Source: Sporomusaceae bacterium | GTDB taxonomy: Bacteria; Bacillota_C; Negativicutes; Sporomusales_B; UBA7701 | Reading direction: 5' to 3' | Length of the DNA: 10,218 nt | NCBI GenBank assembly: GCA_022839045.1 | Contig: JALHDI010000104.1 | Span: forward strand, 1-10,218 | Shown here: piece after piece, positions 1 through 5,888 of the stretch | How the letters are laid out: every line of letters starts with the position of its first letter | Position numbering within the stretch: position 1 is the stretch's first letter | Position numbers and translations under genes: made by a program | Notes under the pieces: model-generated | What the model saw: only the letters and a program-made list of their open reading frames with translations | The model's database searches: none | What the model was told of the DNA's origin: nothing

Positions 1-270
1 CATATACAACAGCCCCTGCGACGACGACGCCGTGAACGTCCGGCAGCCCATCATCGCCGCCCCCATCACCGCCGCCATCGCGCTGTGCTCGCTCTCCACG
101 TTGATGAACTGGCAGTCCATCTCGCCGCCGGCGATAAACTCCGACAGCTTCTCCACCACCGACGTCTGCGGGGTGATCGGATAGGCGGCGATGACCTCGG
201 GCCGGCAGAGCCTCACGCCGTAAGACACGGCGTCGTTGGCGGACATGAAGGCGCGCTTCGCCTCCAACAT
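1..270 (-). CDS. porA: 2-oxoacid:ferredoxin oxidoreductase alpha subunit, N-terminal 90 residues (runs off left edge)
   Basis: This is the start of the alpha subunit of a pyruvate/2-oxoacid:ferredoxin oxidoreductase, the cytoplasmic enzyme that oxidatively decarboxylates a 2-oxoacid to an acyl-CoA and reduces ferredoxin. The visible N-terminus has the family hallmark YPITPQT at residues 36-42, then INVESEHSA and the TASSSQGLLY segment near residues 80-89. The start is ATG at 268-270, four bases after the delta stop codon, and the end of delta supplies an AAGGGTGAG ribosome site, which suggests translational coupling. It is third in a gamma-delta-alpha series on the minus strand; a beta (thiamine-diphosphate) subunit would be expected beyond the left edge. 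Pyruvate is the most likely substrate from similarity to PorA, but another 2-oxoacid cannot be excluded from 90 residues. The gene is cut by the window edge, not visibly damaged. Confidence 0.93.
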   Translation of the reverse strand, partial: MLEAKRAFMSANDAVSYGVRLCRPEVIAAYPITPQTSVVEKLSEFIAGGEMDCQFINVESEHSAMAAVMGAAMMGCRTFTASSSQGLLYM

Positions 271-274
271 TTCG

Positions 275-583
275 CTACTCACCCTTGACGCCCTCCTTGA
301 CCATCGCGATCGCCTTCGCCGGGCACTCGGCCGCGCACAGGCCGCAGCCCTTGCAGAAGCTGTAATCGACGACATAATTTTCGCCCGTGCGGTCGATCGC
401 CCCGTCGGGGCAGATCAGCCAGCACTGCTGGCATTTCCGACACCTGGCCGTATGGATTACCGGGCGAAAAACCCGCCAGCCGGCGTTGGTCTCCACGAGC
501 ACCCCCGCCGTGGCGTACGGGCCGCGGGGCATCTCCTCCCGCGTCCGCGGATACTGAAACGCGCTCACTGTCGGCTTAGGCAT
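275..583 (-). CDS. porD: 2-oxoacid:ferredoxin oxidoreductase delta subunit (2x[4Fe-4S] ferredoxin-like)
   Basis: This 102-residue protein is the ferredoxin-type delta subunit that carries electrons from the catalytic core of the oxidoreductase to external ferredoxin. Two complete [4Fe-4S] motifs are visible: C48-x2-C51-x2-C54-x3-C58-P and C77-x2-C80-x2-C83-x3-C87-P. The N-terminal 45 residues (RGPYATAGVLVETNAGWRVFR) form the usual PorD leader segment. The start is ATG at 581-583, preceded by a strong AGGAGG site seven bases upstream. The same frame extends further upstream, but that part is antisense-like and lies within the gamma gene. The start overlaps the last codons of the gamma gene by eight bases and the stop is four bases from the alpha start, so the three genes are a tightly coupled operon. 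All eight ligating cysteines are present, so this subunit looks intact even though its gamma neighbour is not. Confidence 0.95.
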   Translation of the reverse strand: MPKPTVSAFQYPRTREEMPRGPYATAGVLVETNAGWRVFRPVIHTARCRKCQQCWLICPDGAIDRTGENYVVDYSFCKGCGLCAAECPAKAIAMVKEGVKGE

Positions 584-1083
584 GGACTTTCCTCCTGAGT
601 TCGTTATAGGCCCACTCCACGACCTCGCGGTTCTTCGCCCGGCTGTCGGGCGGCAGCATCTCGTCGACCGCCGCCAGCGCCGCCGGCAGCTCCACCAGCC
701 CGGTCGCGCCCACGAACGCCCCGAACATCGGCGTGCTCGTAACCGACTGCCCCAGCACCGCCAGCGCCAGCCCCGTGGCGTCGATGGTATGTACCCGCCG
801 GCCTTCGCCCGCGAAGGCTCCGGCATCGCGGGCGGAGTTTATCAGCACCTCGCCCCCCGGCTTGCACCACCACGTAATCGCACCCGTACACCTTGCTGTG
901 GTCGTGGATCGGCTTGGTGTCTATGCGGGTAAACGCCAGCACCGGCGCGCCCCGCCGCTCGGGACCGAACGACGGGAATGCCTGGACGTGATACTCCGCG
1001 GACAGCGAAGCGGCCATCCCCAACAGGCGCGCGGCCGTGAACCCGCCCTGGCCGCCGCGGCCATGCCATCTGATCTCCTTCAT
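576..1083 (-). pseudogene. porG: 2-oxoacid:ferredoxin oxidoreductase gamma subunit, broken by an internal deletion/frameshift
   Basis: The gamma subunit helps form the core of the oxidoreductase. The N-terminal part starts at ATG 1081-1083 (GGGGAG site upstream) and is clear: [20 protein letters not shown], then [18 protein letters not shown], up to DYVVVQ near 870-890. The C-terminal part lies in another frame ([42 protein letters not shown]) and ends with TAA at 576-578. The two parts together are 508 bases, which is not a multiple of three. Compared with homologues as I recall them, about 13-14 codons between DYVVV and the KPGGEVLIN segment are missing. As written, translation from 1083 shifts into a Gly/Arg-rich non-homologous tail ending at 604. 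Nothing else in either half looks decayed, so the break is recent, a strain-level lesion or a sequencing/assembly error. No programmed-frameshift signal is evident; a pure frameshift would not explain the missing residues. Confidence 0.88.
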
Positions 1084-1142
1084 CAGTTCTCCCCTCTTTC
1101 AACGACAGCAATTTCCACGATACGAAAAATGTTTTCATTTAA

Positions 1143-1172
1143 ATTTTACCGCCAGGTTGTTTTCGCTGTCAA
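1143..1172 (-). promoter_or_regulatory. Sigma-A-type promoter for the por operon
   Basis: On the minus strand there is a perfect -35 box TTGACA (1167-1172), an 18-base spacer and a -10 box TAAAAT (1143-1148), in an AT-rich pocket of an otherwise GC-rich region. It would start transcription near 1135, leaving a leader of about 50 bases before the gamma start at 1083. The remainder of the 212-base divergent gap (1084-1295) carries an AT-rich stretch with a TATATT at 1246-1251 that could serve the plus-strand fmdB gene, but no convincing -35 partner accompanies it. Confidence 0.7.
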
Positions 1173-1295
1173 TCGAACAAATCAAAAAACGGCCGGCAAT
1201 TCGCCCGCTCACCGGCAAAAGGAATATCCCGCCCGGCATGGAATCTATATTACCGACAATACAAACCACCCAATCTAAGATAGGAGAGAAAACCC

Positions 1296-1523
1296 ATGCC
1301 CATCTACGAATATTCCTGCGCAAAATGCGGCAAAAAAGTGGAATTACTGCAGAAAATGGGGGTGCAAGACGCCGGCGTCCCTTGTCCCGCCTGCGGCGAA
1401 GACGCCTTGAAAAAACAGCTGTCCGTAACCTCGCCGGCCCAGATGGCGAAAGGGGCCGCCCCGGCCTGCGCCATGCCCGGCCACCAGGGGCCGTGCGGCG
1501 GCTGCTGCGGCGGCTGCCACTGA
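1296..1523 (+). CDS. FmdB family zinc ribbon protein with cysteine-rich tail
   Basis: This 75-residue protein opens with MPIYEYSCAKCGKK and carries two CxxC knuckles, C8-x2-C11 and C30-x2-C33, the signature of the FmdB/CxxC_CXXC_SSSS zinc ribbon family. FmdB was named for its link to formamidase gene regulation, but the role of most members is unknown. The start ATG is preceded by AGGAGAG at a suitable distance. The C-terminal tail is unusual: after a linker it has C58, C67, C70, C71 and C74 with interleaved glycines and a terminal histidine, so it could bind an additional metal ion. The following gene begins 44 bases downstream on the same strand and probably shares the transcript. No promoter of good quality is visible upstream. 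Family assignment is confident; function is not known. Confidence 0.9.
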   Translation: MPIYEYSCAKCGKKVELLQKMGVQDAGVPCPACGEDALKKQLSVTSPAQMAKGAAPACAMPGHQGPCGGCCGGCH

Positions 1524-1567
1524 AAACAAGAGCCTGCGAGTCAGGCCAAAGAGCAGGAGGTAGCGGC

Positions 1568-1936
1568 TTGGTCAAGTCGGCTGACAAGTACCCTGACATC
1601 GCTTATTTGGCCGTACGCGTGGCGGTTGCCTACGCCGTATGCCTCGTCGTGTACATTATCATGCAGCCTGGCGGGATTGGAGGGATGTTGTGGTACTTCA
1701 TCCTGACCGCCGGTCTCGGAGTACCCATTGCCCTTGCGGCAACCGATGTACCCCGCGGTTTTGCGGCGTCTGCAATCGCCGTGAGGGGCGCGGCCGCATT
1801 AGCCGCGGCGATCGCCTTAATCGTTGTGGTAATCGATCTCAGGGACTTTATCACATGGAACGCCATTTATCTATATCCGCTTGTCGCGGCGGCAGTCAGC
1901 GACCGTGTTTGGCGCGACCGACGAAAGGTGGATTAA
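1568..1936 (+). CDS. Small four-helix membrane protein of unknown function, TTG start
   Basis: I do not recognise the family. The reading frame encodes 122 residues if started at TTG 1568-1570, which sits seven bases after a strong AGGAGG (1555-1560). No ATG in this frame gives a full first helix, so I favour the TTG. Four hydrophobic stretches are visible at about residues 12-32, 40-58, 68-90 and 96-110, with a charged N-terminus (KSADKYPD) and a basic C-terminus (SDRVWRDRRKVD), consistent with an integral inner-membrane protein. An Arg-Asp (LRD) pair sits between helices 3 and 4. Base composition is visibly lower in GC than in neighbouring genes and codon choice is more mixed, so it may have a different history. 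It follows fmdB by 44 bases and ends five bases before a strong terminator. Confidence 0.72.
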   Translation: MVKSADKYPDIAYLAVRVAVAYAVCLVVYIIMQPGGIGGMLWYFILTAGLGVPIALAATDVPRGFAASAIAVRGAAALAAAIALIVVVIDLRDFITWNAIYLYPLVAAAVSDRVWRDRRKVD

Positions 1937-1940
1937 TAAA

Positions 1941-1979
1941 AAAACAGGCTCTCCCTGAATGAGAGCCTGTTTTCTTTTG
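1941..1979. terminator. Strong bidirectional intrinsic terminator
   Basis: A 13-bp perfect stem (1941-1953 paired with 1961-1973, outer AAAACAGG/CCTGTTTT) closes a seven-base loop. On the plus strand it is followed by TTTCTTTTG and terminates the fmdB/membrane-protein transcript. On the minus strand the stem is followed by an uninterrupted run of T residues, so it also terminates the transketolase operon, whose stop is about 80 bases away. The sequence between 1980 and 2055 is then transketolase 3' untranslated RNA; it contains only a short GGAGG/CCTCC hairpin at 1992-2005. Confidence 0.92.
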
Positions 1980-2055
1980 TGGCGGCGGCACGGAGGGACA
2001 CCTCCCTGGAAGGCAGTTATGTCACCTCTGTAATGGGGCGCAGCTGCTCGTCGCC

Positions 2056-3003
2056 TTAGCCCCGCTTGCGGGCCAGCACCTCGGCCACAGCGGCGGCGAT
2101 ATCCGCGGCCGTCAACCCGTAGCGGACCGCCAGCTCCTCCGGCGTTCCCGACTCGCCGAACGTGTCGCGGACGCCCACCATCGCCACCGGCACCGGCTTA
2201 TGCCGCACCAGTACCTCGGCCACCGCGCCGCCCAGCCCGCCAAATATCTGGTGCTCCTCGGCGGTCACGATCGCCCCCGTCTCGGCCGCGGCGCTCAGCA
2301 CGGCCGCGTCGTCCAGCGGCTTGACGGTATGCATGTTTACGACCCGCGCGCTTATCCCCTCGGCCTTCAGCGCCTCGTGGGCCAGCAGCGCCTCGTACAC
2401 GATCGGCCCGCAGGCGATGATCGTCGCGTCCGTCCCTTCCCGCAGCGTGACCGCCTTGCCGATTTCGAACGCGTCGCCCTCTTCCGTGAAAACCGGCGTC
2501 GCCTCGCGGGCGAAGCGCAGGAAGCACGGCCCGTGCACCGCCGCCGCCGCGATGGTCGCCTTCTTCGCCTCGACCGCGTCGCACGGCACGATCACCGTCA
2601 TCTTCGGCAACACTCGCATCAGGGCGATATCCTCCAGCGCCTGGTGGGTCGCCCCGTCCGCCCCCACCGAAATGCCGCCGTGGTTGCCGGCGATCTTCAC
2701 GTTGAGGTCGGCGTAGCACACCGTCGTCCTGATCTGGTCCCAGGCCCGCCCGGCCAAAAAAACGCCGTACGTCGTCGCGAACGGGATCTTGCCGCCCAGC
2801 GCCAGCCCGGCCGCCGTACCGACCATATCCTGCTCGGCGATGCCCATATCGAAAAATCGCTCCGGAAACTTGGCGGCGAACCAGTCCGAGCGGGTGGACT
2901 TCGCCAGGTCGGCGTCCAGCACCACCACGTCCGGGTTGGATTCCCCCAGCGCCAGCAGCCCGTGGCCGTAGCCGTCCCTGGTCGGCAGCATCTTGTCGCT
3001 CAT
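2056..3003 (-). CDS. Transketolase, C-terminal subunit (split enzyme)
   Basis: This 315-residue protein is the second half of a split transketolase, which with the N-terminal subunit transfers two-carbon ketol units between sugar phosphates in the pentose phosphate pathway. It contains the pyrimidine-binding domain with GIAEQDM at 54-60, whose Glu57 is the catalytic glutamate that activates thiamine diphosphate, then GNHGGISVGADGATHQ at about 106-121, and a C-terminal transketolase domain with EEHQIFGGLGGAV near 250. Length is normal for the split form. The ATG at 3001-3003 overlaps the TGA of the upstream subunit (ATGA), so translation is coupled and stoichiometry is likely 1:1. The DXS family shares this fold, but separate N and C subunits of about 280 and 315 residues fit split transketolase. 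Confidence 0.95.
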   Translation of the reverse strand: MSDKMLPTRDGYGHGLLALGESNPDVVVLDADLAKSTRSDWFAAKFPERFFDMGIAEQDMVGTAAGLALGGKIPFATTYGVFLAGRAWDQIRTTVCYADLNVKIAGNHGGISVGADGATHQALEDIALMRVLPKMTVIVPCDAVEAKKATIAAAAVHGPCFLRFAREATPVFTEEGDAFEIGKAVTLREGTDATIIACGPIVYEALLAHEALKAEGISARVVNMHTVKPLDDAAVLSAAAETGAIVTAEEHQIFGGLGGAVAEVLVRHKPVPVAMVGVRDTFGESGTPEELAVRYGLTAADIAAAVAEVLARKRG

Positions 3004-3836
3004 TGCCCCAGCCCCTCCCCGCAGATTTCATCCAGCGCCCGCTTGAGCTCATCGGCGTTCGGCGCCTTGCCGTGCCAGCCGGCGGCGTTCTCCATGAACG
3101 ACACGCCCTTGCCCTTCACCGTCCTGGCGATGATGACCGTCGGTTTGCCCTTGGTCCGCGCCGCCTCTTCGTAGGCCGCCAGCACCCCGGCGTAGTCGTG
3201 GCCGTCGATCTCGACGACGTGCCAGTTGAACGCCCTCCACTTCTCGGCCAGCGGCGCCAGGCCCATCACCTTCTCCACGTCGCCGTCGATCTGCAGGCCG
3301 TTGTAATCCACTATCGCACACACGTTGTCCAGCTTATAATGGGCGGCTGACATCACCGCCTCCCACACCTGGCCCTCCTGCAGCTCGCCGTCGCCCAGCA
3401 GGCAGTACACCCTGAATTCCCGGGCGTTCAGCTTCGCCGACAGCGCCAGGCCGTTGGCGATCGACAGTCCCTGCCCCAGCGACCCGCTCGACACCTCCAA
3501 AGCCGGCAGCGCCAGGCAACTGGGGTGTCCCTGCAGGCAGCTGCCGAACTTCCGCAGCGTCGTCAGTTCTTCCGCCGGAAGATACCCGGCGCGGGCCATT
3601 ACCGAATAAAGCAGCGGGCAGGCGTGCCCCTTCGACAGAATAAACCGGTCCCGGTCCGGCCACTTCGGTTCCGCCGGCCGGTGACGCATAACCTTGAAAT
3701 AAAGAGCCGTCAGCAGCTCCACCGCCGACAGGCTGCCGCCCGGATGACCCGAGCCCGCCGCCGCCGTCATCCTGACGATGTCGGCCCGCACATCCCTGCC
3801 GATCGCGGCAAGCTCCTCGATACTATACCTGCTCAA
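3000..3836 (-). CDS. Transketolase, N-terminal subunit (split enzyme), TTG start
   Basis: This 278-residue protein is the thiamine-diphosphate-binding half of the split transketolase. Motifs in order: GSGHPGGSLS (28-37), ILSKGHA (66-72), SSGSLGQGLS (116-125), and the diphosphate/Mg motif GDGELQEG (148-155) ending with Asn179 in VDYNG. KGKGVSFMEN follows in the last quarter. The start is TTG at 3834-3836, with an AAGGGGG ribosome site upstream; it gives the conventional start just before the first helix (RYSIEELAAIGRDVRADIV), and no nearby in-frame ATG would. It is the first gene of a two-gene minus-strand operon. I did not find a good promoter in the 250-base gap upstream. No oddities in conserved residues. 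Confidence 0.95.
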   Translation of the reverse strand: MSRYSIEELAAIGRDVRADIVRMTAAAGSGHPGGSLSAVELLTALYFKVMRHRPAEPKWPDRDRFILSKGHACPLLYSVMARAGYLPAEELTTLRKFGSCLQGHPSCLALPALEVSSGSLGQGLSIANGLALSAKLNAREFRVYCLLGDGELQEGQVWEAVMSAAHYKLDNVCAIVDYNGLQIDGDVEKVMGLAPLAEKWRAFNWHVVEIDGHDYAGVLAAYEEAARTKGKPTVIIARTVKGKGVSFMENAAGWHGKAPNADELKRALDEICGEGLGQ

Positions 3837-4027
3837 AAACCCGACCCCCTTCGCGCAAAAGTAATACCTTTACATCGGTGCCCATTCATTTCTCGCCACC
3901 GCCCGCGTATTCCTGCCTCCCCGCCCGGCGGCTCTTCCCCAAATTTTTCTCCACAACCGCCTTGCCGCACGTCCGGCGGGGCGGTACGACGGCTGTGCCG
4001 CGATCCGCGCCATTCGAAGGGCCGGTG

Positions 4028-4036
4028 TGGTATACT
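4028..4036 (+). promoter_or_regulatory. Candidate extended -10 promoter for the DUF3298 gene
   Basis: TGG followed directly by TATACT (4031-4036) matches an extended -10 element (TGnTATAmT), about 50 bases before the start codon at 4089. No recognisable -35 box is present at the right distance, which is tolerated by extended -10 promoters. The rest of the 3837-4088 gap shows no other strong element on either strand. Confidence 0.5.
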
Positions 4037-4088
4037 GATAGTAACCATTATCCCACGACACCAATAGCCGGAAAGAGGTGCCGACACG

Positions 4089-4721
4089 ATGAAAATCGCC
4101 AAAATGCTCCTTACTTGCGCCCTCCTGCTCCTGGCAATACCCTCGCCTGCGGCGGCCCAGCCCGCTCTGGCCACCGTCGTCCCCCAGACCATCCACGAGG
4201 GGATACTCGACTTTCAGTACCCGCGGGTGATCGGCATGCCCGACGCCAACGCCCAGCACAGCATCAACGCCGCCATCGCCCGGCGGGTGGAGGAATTCCG
4301 CACCGCCGCGGAAACCGGCGCCCCCGGCCCCTTCGCCGCGACAGCCCTGGCCAGGTACGCCGTCCGCCACAACGGCGACGGCATGCTCAGCCTCACCATG
4401 ACCTTCTACGTCTACCGGGGCGGGGCCCACGGTATGACCTACATGCGCGGCCTCACCTTCGACCTCGCCACCGGCCACGAATACCGCCTGCCCGACCTCG
4501 TCCCCTATGCCGCCGGCGGCCGCGAAAAAATCGACGCCGCCATCGCCGCTCAAATCAAAGAACGGAAAATTCCCCTGCTCGGGGAATATAAAGGCGTAAA
4601 AGACGACCCCGACTTCTACCTGGACGCCGGCGGCCGGCCCGTCGTCTTCTTCCAGCTCTACGAGCTGGCGCCGTATGTGTACGGCATCCTCGAATTCCCC
4701 CTGCCTGGCTTCGGCCGGTGA
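4089..4721 (+). CDS. Secreted DUF4163/DUF3298 (RsiV-like) domain protein
   Basis: This 210-residue protein has a clear signal peptide: MKIAK, a hydrophobic core LLTCALLLLAI, and an AAA-Q cleavage region around residue 23. The mature part matches the layout of DUF4163/DUF3298 proteins, as found in the extracellular part of the anti-sigma factor RsiV and in the peptidoglycan deacetylase PdaC: an N-terminal half with YPRVIGMPDANAQHSINAAI (45-64), the central GGAHGMTYMRGLTFDLATG (111-129), and a C-terminal DUF3298 part with FYLDAGGRPVVFFQLYELAPYVYGILEF. There is no cytoplasmic or transmembrane anti-sigma region, so it is a free exported protein, perhaps carbohydrate or lysozyme binding by analogy; that is inference. 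The start ATG has GGAAAGAGG upstream. Its last three codons and stop lie inside the outer arm of the palindromic repeat that follows. It converges on the alpha/beta hydrolase gene. Confidence 0.85.
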   Translation: MKIAKMLLTCALLLLAIPSPAAAQPALATVVPQTIHEGILDFQYPRVIGMPDANAQHSINAAIARRVEEFRTAAETGAPGPFAATALARYAVRHNGDGMLSLTMTFYVYRGGAHGMTYMRGLTFDLATGHEYRLPDLVPYAAGGREKIDAAIAAQIKERKIPLLGEYKGVKDDPDFYLDAGGRPVVFFQLYELAPYVYGILEFPLPGFGR

Positions 4722-4831
4722 TAATGCCCCATCTGCTACGTTGCTCCTCAAAGCGCTTGCTAGCGTACGTCCCATGTACGCTAGCAAGCGCTTTTCCGGT
4801 GCGCCTTGCATCTGAGGCATTCTGACCGGCC
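4713..4831. repeat. Interrupted palindromic intergenic repeat, 56-base arms
   Basis: Two equal 56-base arms (4713-4768 and 4776-4831) are separated by the seven-base loop GTCCCAT. The inner 19 bases of each arm are perfectly complementary (AAAGCGCTTGCTAGCGTAC against its reverse complement at 4776-4794). The outer 18 bases match at 15 of 18 positions (GGCCGGT...AATGCC against GGCATT...ACCGGCC). Between them the arms are mostly unpaired, giving an internal bulge. There is no reading frame inside. This layout is typical of non-coding dispersed repeats (REP/MITE-like), and as RNA it would fold into a long hairpin at the 3' end of the DUF3298 transcript. Copies elsewhere in the genome would be needed to call it a family. 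Confidence 0.8.
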
Positions 4832-4850
4832 TGGAGCTTCCGTCTTGTTG

Positions 4851-4863
4851 GGCCGGTGATAAT
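4851..4863 (+). repeat. 13-base direct repeat of the palindrome's left end
   Basis: GGCCGGTGATAAT at 4851-4863 is an exact copy of 4713-4725, the sequence that contains the DUF3298 stop codon and the left end of the palindrome. The 138-base spacing places the copies on either side of the palindromic element, immediately before the terminator. It may be a target-site duplication of an inserted element, or a third copy of the element's own terminal motif; see findings. Confidence 0.75.
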
Positions 4864-4869
4864 ACCCGC

Positions 4870-4904
4870 AAAAAGAGTTGGACCGCAATGGTCCAACTCT
4901 TTTT
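4870..4904. terminator. Bidirectional intrinsic terminator between convergent genes
   Basis: A 15-bp perfect stem (4870-4884 with 4890-4904, AAAAAGAGTTGGACC and its complement) closes the five-base loop GCAAT. It has a T-run on the plus strand and a T-run from the A-tract on the minus strand. It lies between the convergent DUF3298 and alpha/beta hydrolase genes and overlaps the hydrolase stop codon by two bases, so it serves both. Confidence 0.92.
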
Positions 4905-5793
4905 ATAGCTTACCCTCCGCCCGGGCCAGGAAGCCGCGCACCACGGCCAGGTATTCGTCCGGCTTCTCGAGGTGGTGCTGGTGGGAAGCGTCCTCGAACA
5001 CCACCATCTCCGCCCCCGGAAGAGACCGCCGGTAAAGCTCGGTCGCCCCCGGCGTCGACTCGTCGTAACGGCCGCAGGTGAACAGCACCGGCACGGTTAT
5101 CTCCTTCAGACGGCCGACCAGGTCGACCCCCTTCAAACTGCCGGTGAGGGTGAATTCGCTCGGCCCCCACATGCTCAGGTAGACAGGCAGACCCATCTTC
5201 GCGAACGTCCTTGCCATCACCTCCGGCCAGGGGTCGAGGCGGCAGAGATGCTTGCAGTAGAACGCCATCATCGCGCTCTGGAACGCGGGCGACTCGAACT
5301 CGCCCTTCGCCTCGGCGTCGCGCACGACCCGCTGCACCTCGTCGGGCATCGCGCGCAGGTAGGCCCGCTGATCGTCGATAAAACGCGGCGAACTTAGATA
5401 CGGCGCCGTCAGGACCAGGCTGCGGACCCCGCGGGTCCTTTTGGCCAGCATGTACTCGACCGCCAGCATCGTGCCCCACGACTGGCCGAGGATATGGACC
5501 TCCTCCAGGCCGAGCGCCGCCCTCACCGCCGCCAGTTCGTCCACGAACCGGGCGGTCGTCCACAGCGCCGGGTCGTCCGGCCGGTCGGAGTTGCCGCAGC
5601 CCAGCTGGTCGTAAAAGATCACCGGCCGCTCGTCGGCCAAGGCCGCCAAAGGCTCGAGATAATCGTGGGGCGCCCCCGGCCCGCCGTGGACCATCAGCAC
5701 CGGCACCCCTTCCTGCTCCCAGCCGGCGATCCGGTACCACACCTTCCCGCCATCGACCGCCACCTTCCCTTCCATCGCCGCCGTAATCCGCAT
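4903..5793 (-). CDS. Proline iminopeptidase-family alpha/beta hydrolase (peptidase S33)
   Basis: This 296-residue cytoplasmic enzyme has the proline iminopeptidase layout: the oxyanion-hole motif HGGPG at 36-40, FYDQLGCGNSDRP at 60-72, the nucleophile elbow GQSWG at 103-107 (Ser105), a helical cap with the tryptophan-containing segment around 186-220, Asp244 in CGRYDESTP, and the catalytic histidine in EDASHQHHLEKP (His271). Family members release N-terminal proline or other residues from small peptides; related hydrolases act on amides or esters, so the true substrate is uncertain. The start ATG at 5791-5793 has GGGAGG about ten bases upstream; Met7 is a less likely alternative. There is no signal peptide. 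It lies 95 bases downstream of the serine hydrolase gene on the same strand and could be partly co-transcribed. Confidence 0.9.
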   Translation of the reverse strand: MRITAAMEGKVAVDGGKVWYRIAGWEQEGVPVLMVHGGPGAPHDYLEPLAALADERPVIFYDQLGCGNSDRPDDPALWTTARFVDELAAVRAALGLEEVHILGQSWGTMLAVEYMLAKRTRGVRSLVLTAPYLSSPRFIDDQRAYLRAMPDEVQRVVRDAEAKGEFESPAFQSAMMAFYCKHLCRLDPWPEVMARTFAKMGLPVYLSMWGPSEFTLTGSLKGVDLVGRLKEITVPVLFTCGRYDESTPGATELYRRSLPGAEMVVFEDASHQHHLEKPDEYLAVVRGFLARAEGKL

Positions 5794-5838
5794 ACCTTAT
5801 CACGCCTCCCTGCAGAATAACATCGTCGTCGCGGAAAC

Positions 5839-5873
5839 GGCCCCGGCCCGGCAAAGCACTTCGGGCCGGGGCC
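5839..5873 (-). terminator. GC-rich hairpin, possible weak terminator or attenuator
   Basis: An 11-bp perfect GC stem (5839-5849 with 5863-5873, GGCCCCGGCCC and its complement) closes a 13-base loop, 16 bases past the stop of the serine hydrolase gene. On the minus strand it is followed only by GTTTCC, so it lacks a proper U-tract. It may reduce read-through into the hydrolase gene or stabilise the upstream mRNA end. Confidence 0.5.
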
Positions 5874-5888
5874 GGCACACCCGTTTGC

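Noticed and set aside
604..890. Programmed frameshift in the gamma subunit at the run of six G residues
   Set aside because: A shift alone would restore frame but still leave about 13 conserved residues missing, so a deletion explains the data better.
1037..1567. Upstream extension of the membrane protein frame through the por promoter and fmdB
   Set aside because: It overlaps fmdB in another frame and is Arg/Pro-rich; the strong AGGAGG site places the start at 1568.
2200..3174. Long plus-strand frame opposite the transketolase genes
   Set aside because: It is Arg/His-rich shadow translation of high-GC coding DNA and both transketolase subunits on the other strand carry full motif sets.
3870..4871. 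Minus-strand frame of over 300 codons opposite the DUF3298 gene
   Set aside because: It runs through a bidirectional terminator and the palindromic repeat, and the opposite strand has a signal peptide and recognisable domains.
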